Below, in pieces: positions 18,362 through 27,279 of a stretch of DNA of 64,000 nucleotides; positions within the stretch are counted from its first letter, which is position 1; every line of letters starts with the position of its first letter. The stretch is taken from contig NZ_FPIY01000005.1 in assembly GCF_900119145.1 (NCBI RefSeq), forward strand, positions 62,001 to 126,000, read 5' to 3'. Both the position numbers and the translations under genes were made by a program. This DNA is from Cellulophaga fucicola (GTDB lineage Bacteria > Bacteroidota > Bacteroidia > Flavobacteriales > Flavobacteriaceae). The notes under the pieces were generated by a model. The model worked only from the letters and a program-made list of their open reading frames with translations, did not search any database and was not told the DNA's origin.

Positions 18362-19594
18362 ATGAAAAAGCAATTTCTTTTAATATTTGCATTTGTGGCA
18401 ACACTTGTTGGCTGTACAGATGATGTGGATGATAGTAAGTATGCAGATTATTTAGTGGCAAAACCACTTAAAATTAGTTTGTCTGAGTTTGAGAGTGGAG
18501 GCGAAGTTATTGCGCCAAAACCTATTGAAGAATCAGGTAAGATATATGCATATAATAACTATGTTTTTATAAACGATAAATATAAAGGGATACACGTAAT
18601 TGATAATAAAAACCCAGAAAACCCAGTAAAAATAGCTTTTATTAAAATTGCCGGAAATGTAGATATTTCTGTTAAAGATAATTACCTGTATGCAGATAGT
18701 TTAAAAGACCTATTGGTTTTTAATATTGCTAATAAGGATAATATTAAACTTGTAAATAGGCTAAAAAATGTATTGCAAGATAATATTGTTTGGCCAATGG
18801 CCGATATTTATGAATGGGAAAACGCAACTACACAAGACGAGGTTTTAGTAGGTTGGGAGGTAGTTACCGAGCGTAGATTAAAAGAAGAAACAAACATTTG
18901 GCTAGAAAATGTGGCTTTAAATAATACTGCAGATGGTGGTAATGTTGGTCAAGGAGGATCTTTAGCTCGTTTTAAAATTGTAGAAGATTACTTATACGCG
19001 GTAGATAACCACTCAATTAATGTATTTAATATAGAAGATTTAGAAAATCCTAAAGATTTAGAAGATGTATATGCTGGGTTTGATATAGAGACTATTTTTA
19101 ATAAAGACAATTATTTATTTTTAGGAAGTAAAAGCGGAATGTATATTTATGACATTTCTACACCACAAACACCAACATTTGTTTCAGAATTTCAGCACGG
19201 TACAGCTTGTGATCCTGTTGTTGTAGATGGCGACTATGCTTACGTAACTTTACGAGGAGGTAATACTTGTGGGGCAACAGAAAGTGGATTGTTTATTATA
19301 GATATTAGTACAATTACGAATCCTATTTTAGTAAAACAATACGCTTTAGATGGTCCTTATGGGCTTGGAATAAAGGATAATACGCTTTTTGTATGCGATG
19401 GTAATTCTGGTTTAAAAGTCTACGATAAAACAGATGTAAATAATTTAAAAGAAATTAATCATTTTAAAGATATAGTAACTTTTGATGTAATACCACTAGA
19501 AGAAAATTTACTAATGGTTGGCGATAATGTATTGTATCAATATAAATATTTAGAAAATAATATAAGCTTGTTAAGTAGCTTAAATCTAGATTAA
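18362..19594 (+). CDS. LVIVD-repeat lipoprotein (beta-propeller type)
   Basis: A 410-residue cell-surface or periplasmic lipoprotein. The signal peptide ends in the lipobox LVGC (Cys18). Asp-rich residues follow directly (CTDDVDD), which resembles the surface-export signal of Bacteroidota lipoproteins. The body carries repeated strand units of the form hxhxDhS/N (GIHVIDNKNPENPVKIAF, GMYIYDISTPQTPTFVSE, GLFIIDISTITNPILVKQ, GLKVYDKTDVNNLKE), the LVIVD repeat, likely folding as a propeller. No enzyme motif was seen. A terminator follows. Confidence 0.82.
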   Translation: MKKQFLLIFAFVATLVGCTDDVDDSKYADYLVAKPLKISLSEFESGGEVIAPKPIEESGKIYAYNNYVFINDKYKGIHVIDNKNPENPVKIAFIKIAGNVDISVKDNYLYADSLKDLLVFNIANKDNIKLVNRLKNVLQDNIVWPMADIYEWENATTQDEVLVGWEVVTERRLKEETNIWLENVALNNTADGGNVGQGGSLARFKIVEDYLYAVDNHSINVFNIEDLENPKDLEDVYAGFDIETIFNKDNYLFLGSKSGMYIYDISTPQTPTFVSEFQHGTACDPVVVDGDYAYVTLRGGNTCGATESGLFIIDISTITNPILVKQYALDGPYGLGIKDNTLFVCDGNSGLKVYDKTDVNNLKEINHFKDIVTFDVIPLEENLLMVGDNVLYQYKYLENNISLLSSLNLD

Positions 19595-19613
19595 TTTGTT
19601 GCCAAAATGTACT

Positions 19614-19643
19614 AAAGATCGCTCTAAAAAGCGGTCTTTTTTT
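19614..19643 (+). terminator. Terminator after the LVIVD lipoprotein gene
   Basis: Arms AAAGATCGCT and AGCGGTCTTT (one G-U pair) enclose the loop CTAAAA. A T run follows to 19643. Confidence 0.75.
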
Positions 19644-19685
19644 GTTGGTTTCTACCTTATAACGTATTAAATAAAAAAATTGCTA

Positions 19686-19693
19686 TACTTTTG
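19686..19693 (+). promoter_or_regulatory. Putative -7 box for topA
   Basis: TACTTTTG matches TAnnTTTG, 20 nt ahead of the chosen ATG (19713). The in-frame TTG at 19680 lies upstream of and partly within this box, so it cannot be the real start if the box is used. Confidence 0.5.
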
Positions 19694-19712
19694 TACAACC
19701 AAAAACCATAAA

Positions 19713-22235
19713 ATGGCGAAGAATTTAGTAATTGTAGAGTCACCTGCAAAAGCAAAAACAATAGAGAAGTTTTTAGGAAAAGATTACAAGGTAGAATCGA
19801 GCTTTGGACACATAGCAGATTTGCCATCTAAAGAATTAGGGGTAGATGTAGAAAACAACTTTACACCTAAATATATAGTAGATAGCGAAAAGAAAAAACT
19901 TGTAAAAAAACTTAAAGATTTAGCAGATAAAGCAGAGATTATATGGCTTGCAAGTGATGAGGATCGCGAGGGTGAGGCTATTTCTTGGCATTTGGCTGAA
20001 GAATTAAAATTAGATAAATCTAAAACAAGAAGAATTGTTTTTAACTCTATTACAAAATCTGCTATACAAAAGGCAATAGAGAATCCAAGAGAAATTAATT
20101 ACAACTTAGTAAATGCACAGCAGGCACGTAGAGTTTTAGATAGGTTGGTTGGTTACGAGTTATCGCCAGTTCTTTGGAAAAAGATAAAGCCAGGCTTATC
20201 TGCAGGTCGTGTACAATCTGTAGCGGTAAGGTTAATTGTAGAGAGAGAAAGATCTATAGAAGCTTTTACGCCAGAAGCATCATTTAGAGTAGTTGCAGAA
20301 TTTAAAACTGCCTCAGGTAGTAGTTTTTCAGCAAAAATTAATAAAACATTTTCTAGCAAAAAAACAGCAGAAGATTTTTTAAACAAAAATATAGGAGCTA
20401 ATTTTTCTATTGCTAACTTAGATAAAAAGCCAGCAAAGAAATCTCCAGCAGCACCTTTTACAACATCTACCTTACAACAAGAAGCAGCACGTAAATTGTA
20501 CTTTTCTGTTGGTAGAACAATGCAAGTTGCACAACGTTTGTACGAGGCAGGTTTAATTACCTATATGAGAACAGATAGTGTAAACTTGTCTAAAGAAGCA
20601 TTAGATGCAGCAAAAGAAGCTATTGTAGAAAATTACGGAAAAGAATATAGTGAGGTTCGTAGTTTTGTGGGAAAAACAAAAGGAGCTCAAGAAGCTCACG
20701 AAGCAATTAGACCTACAGAGATGAAAAAGCAGTCTCCTTCTTTAGAGAGAGACCAAGCTAGGTTATACGAGCTTATTTGGAAACGTACATTGGCATCGCA
20801 AATGAGTGATGCGCAATTAGAACGTACCAATGTAAAAATACAAGCAGATAAACATAAAGAAGAGTTTACTGCAAATGGTGAGGTTATTAAGTTTGATGGT
20901 TTTTTAAAGGTTTATTTAGAAGGGCATGATGATGAAGATACAGAGGAGCAAGAAGGTATGTTGCCTGCAATGAAAGTTGGAGAAACATTAAACAACAACT
21001 TTATTACAGCAACAGAGCGTTTTTCTAGAGCACCTTACAGATTTACTGAAGCATCTTTAGTTAAGAAATTAGAAGAATTAGGAATAGGAAGACCGTCTAC
21101 CTATGCGCCAACAATTTCTACAATACAAAATAGAGGGTATGTAGAAAAAGGAACTATAGAAGGAGTAGAAAGAAAATACACTCAATTAGTTTTAGAAGCT
21201 GGTAGCGTACAAGAAAAAGGATTAACAGAAACAGTTGGTTCAGATAAAGGTAAAATGGTACCTACAGATATTGGGATGATTGTGACAGATTTTTTAGTAA
21301 GTCATTTTGAAACCATATTAGATTATAATTTTACTGCTAAAGTAGAAGAAGACTTTGATGAAATTGCTGCTGGTGATGAGGATTGGAGTAAAGTAATGAA
21401 AGATTTCTACAAAGATTTTCACCCAAAGGTAGAAGACGTAGAGCAAAATGCAGACAGAGCAAGTGGAGAACGTATATTAGGAACAGATCCAAAATCTGGA
21501 AGACAAGTTTCTGTGCGTTTAGGTAGGTTTGGACCAATGGTACAAATAGGAACAGCAGAAGAGGAAGAAAAACCAGAATTTGCAAGTTTATTACCAGAAC
21601 ATTCTTTAGGTACTATAACTTTTGAAGAGGCAATGGAACTCTTTAAATTGCCAAGAGATTTAGGAGAATACGAAGGAGAAGAAGTATCTGCAAACGTAGG
21701 TAGATTTGGACCTTATGTAAAGTTTGGTAAAAAGTTTATTTCTATGGAAAAGGGCGAAAGCGCTTTAGATATAACCAAAGAAAGAGCAATAGAGTTAATA
21801 AAAGAAAAGCAAATAGCAGATGCGCCAGTAGCTTCTTATGAAGATTTAGAAGTAACTAAAGGTGTTGGGCGTTTTGGACCATTTATTAAATGGAACGGAA
21901 TGTTTATAAACGTAAATAAAAAGTACGACTTTGATACGCTTTCTTTTGAAGATATTGTAGAACTAATAGAAGCTAAAAAGCAAAAAGAAATAGATAAGCT
22001 TATACAAGAGTGGCCAGAAGAAGGTATACGTATAGAAAAAGCTAGATGGGGAAGGCACAATGTCTTAAAAGGAAAAATAAAAGTAGAATTAGCTAAAACA
22101 GTAGATGCTACTAAAATTACTCTAGAAGAAGCACAAGCTATGATAGAGAAGAAAACCCCAAAGAAAAAAGCAAAGGCAAAAGCCAAACCTAAGGCAAAAG
22201 CGAAAACGAAAGCAAAACCAAAGACAAAGAAGTAA
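19713..22235 (+). CDS. topA: DNA topoisomerase I
   Basis: Type IA topoisomerase that relaxes negative supercoils through a 5'-phosphotyrosine. The ATG at 19713 gives 840 residues. The N-terminus is MAKNLVIVESPAKAKTIEKF, with the Toprim motif DEDREGEAI, the active-site Tyr in GLITYMRTDS and GIGRPSTYAPTI. The C-terminus carries three repeats of the form GRFGPxV/IK/Q (near residues 600, 665 and 715) in place of cysteine zinc ribbons; no cysteine was seen in the protein. It ends in a Lys/Ala/Pro tail of roughly 30 residues, likely for DNA binding. It is followed 6 nt later by an arginase-fold gene. Confidence 0.96.
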   Translation: MAKNLVIVESPAKAKTIEKFLGKDYKVESSFGHIADLPSKELGVDVENNFTPKYIVDSEKKKLVKKLKDLADKAEIIWLASDEDREGEAISWHLAEELKLDKSKTRRIVFNSITKSAIQKAIENPREINYNLVNAQQARRVLDRLVGYELSPVLWKKIKPGLSAGRVQSVAVRLIVERERSIEAFTPEASFRVVAEFKTASGSSFSAKINKTFSSKKTAEDFLNKNIGANFSIANLDKKPAKKSPAAPFTTSTLQQEAARKLYFSVGRTMQVAQRLYEAGLITYMRTDSVNLSKEALDAAKEAIVENYGKEYSEVRSFVGKTKGAQEAHEAIRPTEMKKQSPSLERDQARLYELIWKRTLASQMSDAQLERTNVKIQADKHKEEFTANGEVIKFDGFLKVYLEGHDDEDTEEQEGMLPAMKVGETLNNNFITATERFSRAPYRFTEASLVKKLEELGIGRPSTYAPTISTIQNRGYVEKGTIEGVERKYTQLVLEAGSVQEKGLTETVGSDKGKMVPTDIGMIVTDFLVSHFETILDYNFTAKVEEDFDEIAAGDEDWSKVMKDFYKDFHPKVEDVEQNADRASGERILGTDPKSGRQVSVRLGRFGPMVQIGTAEEEEKPEFASLLPEHSLGTITFEEAMELFKLPRDLGEYEGEEVSANVGRFGPYVKFGKKFISMEKGESALDITKERAIELIKEKQIADAPVASYEDLEVTKGVGRFGPFIKWNGMFINVNKKYDFDTLSFEDIVELIEAKKQKEIDKLIQEWPEEGIRIEKARWGRHNVLKGKIKVELAKTVDATKITLEEAQAMIEKKTPKKKAKAKAKPKAKAKTKAKPKTKK

Positions 22236-22241
22236 ATAAAT

Positions 22242-23399
22242 ATGGCGTTCGATTTTTTGGTTCCAGTGGCAGATAAAGTAATAGCTCATTGTGAGCTTCT
22301 ACCGTCGCAATCATTAGGAAAAAAAATACACAAGCATACAAAAAAAGATGGTTTACCGGTATTAGCTATGGCTTCCATAGCTATTATCGGTGTTAACGAA
22401 GCGAGAAATGCTTACGAGAAAAAAGCAGAAGCTTTAGATATCTCTGGAGTTAGACTAGAGCTTTATAAGTTAATGGTAGGTAATTGGAACTCTACCATTT
22501 TAGATTTAGGAGATGTAGAGCCAGGAGAAAGCGTTAGTGATACTTATTTTGTAGTAAAAGAAGTTGTTGCTTCACTTATAGAAGAAGATATACTACCTAT
22601 AGTAATTGGTCCAACACAAGATTTAACTTATCCTTGTTATAGAGCCTTTGACGGACTCAGAAATATGATTAATCTAGTAAACATAGATAATCGTTTTGAT
22701 TTTGGAGACCAAGAAGAGCTTATATCATCTAACTCTTATATGAGTAAGATTATAACAGACCAACCAAATAACTTATTTAATTTTTCAAACATTGGGTATC
22801 AAAGCTATTTTAACTCTCAAGAAGAAATAGACTTAATGCAGCGTCTTTTTTTTGATGCATACAGGTTAGGGGAAGTAACATCAGACATTACATTAGTAGA
22901 GCCACTTCTACGAAATGCACATATTGTTAGTTTAGATGCACGTGCCATACGAGCTAGTGAAATGGGGATGTTAAATAATTTTTCGCCAAACGGATTTACT
23001 GGAAGAGAAATTTGTGCTATTGCCAGGTATGCTGGGATAAGTGAGAAATTAGCTGTTTTTGGTGTGTTCGAAAGTGAGAACTCTAACCAGTCTTTTCAGC
23101 TGCTAGCCCAGATAATATGGTACTTTATAGAAGGCTACAACTTTAGAGTACAAGAATTACCTTATTTAAATAAAGAAGCATTTACAAAGTATATAGTTCC
23201 TTCAGACTTAGAAGAACTAGTTTTTTATAAAAGTAATTTAACTGAAAGATGGTGGGTAGAAGTACCATCTATTTTAAATTCATATAATAAAAACGAAATG
23301 CCTGCGTTATTACCCTGCACCAAGGCGGATTATGTAGAGGCTACAAACCAAAACATACCAGAAAGGTGGTTTAAAGCTTTTAAAAAAGGACTTAATTAA
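22242..23399 (+). CDS. Arginase/formimidoylglutamase-fold protein, probable pseudoenzyme
   Basis: The 385 residues follow the ureohydrolase fold, and annotation pipelines usually call such proteins formimidoylglutamase. The dinuclear manganese site looks broken. The expected GGGH is GPTQD (123-127, His replaced by Gln126). The expected DAHFD is DNRFD (149-153, His replaced by Arg151). The expected DxD is DAR (232-234, second Asp replaced by Arg234). Only part of the ligand set remains, so hydrolase activity is unlikely. The gene starts 6 nt after topA and lies 115 nt ahead of gldK. By context it may serve the type IX secretion/gliding system; that is inference. Confidence 0.8.
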   Translation: MAFDFLVPVADKVIAHCELLPSQSLGKKIHKHTKKDGLPVLAMASIAIIGVNEARNAYEKKAEALDISGVRLELYKLMVGNWNSTILDLGDVEPGESVSDTYFVVKEVVASLIEEDILPIVIGPTQDLTYPCYRAFDGLRNMINLVNIDNRFDFGDQEELISSNSYMSKIITDQPNNLFNFSNIGYQSYFNSQEEIDLMQRLFFDAYRLGEVTSDITLVEPLLRNAHIVSLDARAIRASEMGMLNNFSPNGFTGREICAIARYAGISEKLAVFGVFESENSNQSFQLLAQIIWYFIEGYNFRVQELPYLNKEAFTKYIVPSDLEELVFYKSNLTERWWVEVPSILNSYNKNEMPALLPCTKADYVEATNQNIPERWFKAFKKGLN

Positions 23400-23514
23400 A
23401 AAATTACTGTAAATAACGTGTCTTAATACAATATTTCATTTAAAACGCAGTTTTAATGAATGAATATATGTGATTAAGAACTAAATATCTTAAATCGAAA
23501 TTTAACCTATAATT

Positions 23515-24873
23515 ATGAAGAAACTATTGTTAATGTCCATGGGATTTGTTCTTTTACTTGGCAGTTGCGGTAAGTCAGGAACAAAAGGAGAATTGGTAGG
23601 AGCCCAAGGAAAAAAATGGTATCCGGAAAAACCTTACGGAATGGAATTGATCCCTAGAGGGTCTTTTATCATGGGTAAGTCAGAAGAAGACCAAGCGCAG
23701 GTTTTAAACGCGCCTACTAAAACAGTTACAGTAACTTCTTTTTATATGGATGATACTGAAATAACAAATAGTGAGTATCGTCAGTTTGTAGAATGGGTTA
23801 AAGATTCTATTACAAGAACCAAATTGGCAATATTAGCAGATGAGTTAGGTTTAAGCCCTGAAGATGGTGGTATTGGTGAGTATGCATTTAAAGATGCAGA
23901 TACAACTAAAATGTCTGAGTACGATAAATATATGATGGATAACTACGGAGGTGGTGGGCCATTAGGATACGAAGGTAGAGCTCTAAATAAAGATGAAGAT
24001 CTTATTTGGGACACTTCTGAATATCCAGATGAGTACTATGTAGAAGTTATGGATAAATTATATATTCCTGAAGAGGAAGCATACAATGGACAACGTACTA
24101 TAGATGTTACGCAACTTAAATATAAGTACAGCTGGATGGATATAGACGCAGCTGCTAGATCTAAGACAGGAAGTAGAAAAGACTTTATTAAGCAAACAGA
24201 ATTGCCTATATATCCAGATACTACTGTTTGGATTAAAGATTTTGAATACTCTTACAACGAGCCAATGCACAACGATTATTTTTGGCATGATGCTTATAGC
24301 GAGTACCCTGTAGTAGGTGTAACTTGGGACCAAGCAACAGCTTTCTGTAACTGGAGAACAAAATTAAAGAACGATGACCAAAAGAGTAGAGGAAAACAAC
24401 CAGTAAACAAATTTAGATTACCAACAGAAGCAGAATGGGAGTATGCTGCAAGAGGTGGTATCGAAAGTGGTATGTATCCTTGGGGTGGTCCTTATGTAAT
24501 TAGTGATACAGGTTGCTATATGGCAAACTTTAAACCACAAAGAGGAGATTACGCTGCAGATGCAGCATTATATACAGTAGAGGCTAAATCTTATGAGCCT
24601 AACGACTTTAACTTGTATAATATGGCTGGTAACGTGTCTGAATGGACAAGCTCTAGCTACGATCCAAGTACTTACGATTTTGTTTCTACAATGAATCCTA
24701 ACGGAGGAGATAGTGGTAATGCAAGAAGAGTAATACGTGGTGGTTCTTGGAAAGATGTTGCTTACTTCTTACAAGTATCTACAAGAGATTATGAATACAG
24801 AGATTCAGCTCGTAGTTATATTGGCTTTAGAACTGTACAAGATTATATGGGAGAAGAAGATTCTACCGATTAA
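23515..24873 (+). CDS. gldK: Type IX secretion/gliding lipoprotein GldK
   Basis: Outer-membrane lipoprotein of 452 residues that forms the periplasmic ring of the type IX secretion system with GldN. The signal peptide ends in the lipobox LLLGSC (Cys18). The body has the formylglycine-generating-enzyme (SUMF1-like) fold, with MELIPRGSFIMGKSEED, FRLPTEAEWEYAARGG and MAGNVSEWTSSSYDP. The fold is structural here; sulfatase maturation is not implied, because GldKLMN follow in order. The start is the only ATG that keeps the signal peptide. Confidence 0.96.
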   Translation: MKKLLLMSMGFVLLLGSCGKSGTKGELVGAQGKKWYPEKPYGMELIPRGSFIMGKSEEDQAQVLNAPTKTVTVTSFYMDDTEITNSEYRQFVEWVKDSITRTKLAILADELGLSPEDGGIGEYAFKDADTTKMSEYDKYMMDNYGGGGPLGYEGRALNKDEDLIWDTSEYPDEYYVEVMDKLYIPEEEAYNGQRTIDVTQLKYKYSWMDIDAAARSKTGSRKDFIKQTELPIYPDTTVWIKDFEYSYNEPMHNDYFWHDAYSEYPVVGVTWDQATAFCNWRTKLKNDDQKSRGKQPVNKFRLPTEAEWEYAARGGIESGMYPWGGPYVISDTGCYMANFKPQRGDYAADAALYTVEAKSYEPNDFNLYNMAGNVSEWTSSSYDPSTYDFVSTMNPNGGDSGNARRVIRGGSWKDVAYFLQVSTRDYEYRDSARSYIGFRTVQDYMGEEDSTD

Positions 24874-24935
24874 TTAACCGAATAAATTTAACCCTAAATA
24901 CTTATAATTAATAAACCCAAATTAAAATTTAAATT

Positions 24936-25589
24936 ATGGCACAATCAAAATCAACAAAGAAATTATTTAATATGGCCTATGGCCTAGGAGCGTCAATCGT
25001 TATTATTGGAGCGTTATTCAAAATTCTTCACTGGGAACTTGGACCTTTAAACGGTGGTGTTTTACTTGCAATTGGTCTTATTACAGAGGCACTTATTTTT
25101 GCAATTAGCGCATTTGAGCCTTTAGATGACGAATTAGACTGGTCTCTAGTATATCCAGAATTAGCAGGTGGTGAAACATCAGTTAAAAAGAAAAATGATA
25201 GTTTAGAAGTAAAAGAAGCAGAAGCATCTTTATCTAAGAAATTAGATTCTATGTTAAAAGAAGCTGGTGTAGATGCAGAATTAATGGGAAGCTTAGGTAG
25301 TAGCATTAAGAACTTTGAAGGAGCTGCAAAAGGAATTGCACCAACAGTTGATGCAATGGAATCTACAAGAAAGTATTCTGATGAAATGGTACAAGCTGCT
25401 TCACAAATGGAATCTTTAAATAGCTTATACAAAGTACAATTAGAAAGTGCTAGTAGACAGGCATCTATTAATGAAGAAGTAGTACAAAACTCTTCAGCAT
25501 TAAAAGATCAAATGGAATCTTTAGCGACAAATTTATCTTCGTTAAACGGAGTTTACGGAGGTATGTTATCTGCAATGAGCAAAAACTAA
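24936..25589 (+). CDS. gldL: Type IX secretion motor protein GldL
   Basis: Inner-membrane stator-like subunit that, with GldM, converts proton motive force into motion and secretion. The 217 residues have two membrane helices (about 14-30 and 38-58). Glu51 in the second helix (AIGLITEALIF) matches the essential buried glutamate reported near position 49 in Flavobacterium johnsoniae GldL. A coiled-coil-rich cytoplasmic tail follows (about 90-217). It lies 62 nt after gldK and 55 nt before gldM. Confidence 0.96.
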   Translation: MAQSKSTKKLFNMAYGLGASIVIIGALFKILHWELGPLNGGVLLAIGLITEALIFAISAFEPLDDELDWSLVYPELAGGETSVKKKNDSLEVKEAEASLSKKLDSMLKEAGVDAELMGSLGSSIKNFEGAAKGIAPTVDAMESTRKYSDEMVQAASQMESLNSLYKVQLESASRQASINEEVVQNSSALKDQMESLATNLSSLNGVYGGMLSAMSKN

Positions 25590-25644
25590 TTAGTTAATAC
25601 TAATAACCCCAAATCTAATTATTAACTAAAATTTAGTAGAAAAC

Positions 25645-27204
25645 ATGGCAGGAGGAAAACAGTCACCACGTCAGAAAATGGTAAACTTAATGTACTTAGT
25701 GTTCATTTGTATGCTGGCGTTAAATATGAGTAAAGAAGTTCTAGCTGCATTCGGCTTAATGAATGTAAAGATGGAAGCTTCTAACAAAAAATCAACAGAA
25801 AACAATGTAGCTTTCTTAGAAGGTCTTGGAACAAAGGCAGAAGAGAATGCAGCAAAGTATGCTGAAGATTACAAAAAAGCACAACAGGTACAAAAAATAT
25901 CTCAAGAGTATTATGACTATTTAGAAGGTCTTAAAGCAGAGATGACTAAAGGAGTTGAAGATCCTACAGACTACCAGGTAATGGATAAGTCAGATTATTT
26001 AGATCAAAAATTCTTTAGTGGTGAAAACTTAGCAGAAGGTGGTAAAGAATTCATGAAAAGAATTAATGATTACCGTTCTCAGATATCTAAATTAGTACCA
26101 GAAAGATTAAAAGGAGCAGTTGTTGCTAGGTTTGAAACTGGTGATGCTAATGGTAAAGTAGAGAAAAAAGATAAAACTAAGCAAGATTGGATTAACTACC
26201 ATTATGAAGGTTTTCCTTTAATAGCTTCTTTAACTAAAATTACTGCTTTACAGTCTGATATTAAGTCTACTGAAGAAGATGCTTTAAAAGCAATGTTAGA
26301 AGGTAATTTAACAGATCAAGTTTCTTTAAAGAAATTTAAAACATCACTTTTTGGATCTAAATCAGCATTCTATGCAGGTGAAAAGTACGATGGTAAAATT
26401 ATTATCAGCAAAACTGATGATTCTTCTACTCCAGAAAGAGCAGAATTAACATTAGATGGTAGAAAATTAAAAGAAGGTACAGATTATGAGCTTGAAGCTG
26501 GAGGTGTAAAAATGTTAATTGGTGCTGGTAATCCAGGAGATCATGAAATAGCAGGTACACTTTTCTTTAAGCAAGATGGTGAAGAAGTTCCTGTAGAGGT
26601 TAAAAATTCTTTTGCAACTATATCTAAGCCAAGTGCAGCTTTAATTGCAGCAGATAAGATGAACGTTGTTTATCGTGGTGTTGCAAACCCAATGACAATA
26701 TCTATACCAGGTATACCAAACAATAAAGTAAGAGCTTCTGCTCCAGGTTTAAAGTCGGTAAGTGGTAGTAAGTATGTTATGACGCCAGGTTCTGGTAGAA
26801 CAGTTAAGATTACAGCTTCTGGTACATTGCCTGATGGTAAGCCAGTTAGTTCTTCTTCTGACTTCAGAATTAAAGATATTCCAAGTCCAACAGGTTCTAT
26901 TAGAGGAGAAACTGGTAGCGTTAAAATGCCACGTGCAAACTTAGAAGTGTCTACAATAGGTGCAATATTAGATGATTTCGATTTCGATTTAAACATTGGA
27001 GTTAGCGGATTCAGCTTTAAAGTTCCTGGGCAACCAACAATAAGAGTTAATGGTAGAAAATTAGACGCAAGAGCTAAATCTGCATTAAAAAGAGCAAAAA
27101 GAGGTGATATGGTTCAGATATTTAATATCCAAGCTTATATTACAAATAACAAGAGTTACAGATTAAAGAAAGTTTCTAGTGTACTTGTAGAAATTACAAA
27201 CTAG
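25645..27204 (+). CDS. gldM: Type IX secretion motor protein GldM
   Basis: Inner-membrane protein of 519 residues whose periplasmic domains reach the GldK/GldN ring. It has a short cytoplasmic N-terminus (MAGGKQSPRQKMVN), a single membrane helix (about 14-36), a helical domain (to about 220) and beta-rich repeat domains toward the C-terminus (for example KVRASAPGLKSVSGSKYVM). Length and domain order match GldM/PorM. Confidence 0.96.
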   Translation: MAGGKQSPRQKMVNLMYLVFICMLALNMSKEVLAAFGLMNVKMEASNKKSTENNVAFLEGLGTKAEENAAKYAEDYKKAQQVQKISQEYYDYLEGLKAEMTKGVEDPTDYQVMDKSDYLDQKFFSGENLAEGGKEFMKRINDYRSQISKLVPERLKGAVVARFETGDANGKVEKKDKTKQDWINYHYEGFPLIASLTKITALQSDIKSTEEDALKAMLEGNLTDQVSLKKFKTSLFGSKSAFYAGEKYDGKIIISKTDDSSTPERAELTLDGRKLKEGTDYELEAGGVKMLIGAGNPGDHEIAGTLFFKQDGEEVPVEVKNSFATISKPSAALIAADKMNVVYRGVANPMTISIPGIPNNKVRASAPGLKSVSGSKYVMTPGSGRTVKITASGTLPDGKPVSSSSDFRIKDIPSPTGSIRGETGSVKMPRANLEVSTIGAILDDFDFDLNIGVSGFSFKVPGQPTIRVNGRKLDARAKSALKRAKRGDMVQIFNIQAYITNNKSYRLKKVSSVLVEITN

Positions 27205-27221
27205 GATAAATGAAACTAAAC

Positions 27222-27253
27222 AGTAAGTTGCTGTTGCAAAATGGCAACTTACT
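27222..27253 (+). other. Intercistronic hairpin between gldM and gldN
   Basis: Perfect 10-bp arms AGTAAGTTGC and GCAACTTACT enclose a 12-nt loop in the 75-nt gldM-gldN gap. No T run follows, so this is not a standard terminator. It may be an mRNA processing or stability element, or a weak attenuator setting the ratio of GldN to GldM. Confidence 0.6.
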
Positions 27254-27279
27254 TATAGCTTCAAAATAAAATTATTTAA

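Noticed and set aside
19680-19712. TTG at 19680 as the topA start
   Set aside because: It lies upstream of and across the likely -7 box, and the family N-terminus begins at the ATG at 19713.
23515-24873. GldK as a sulfatase-maturing formylglycine-generating enzyme
   Set aside because: The fold matches, but the lipobox, length and following gldL, gldM and gldN identify the type IX secretion component.
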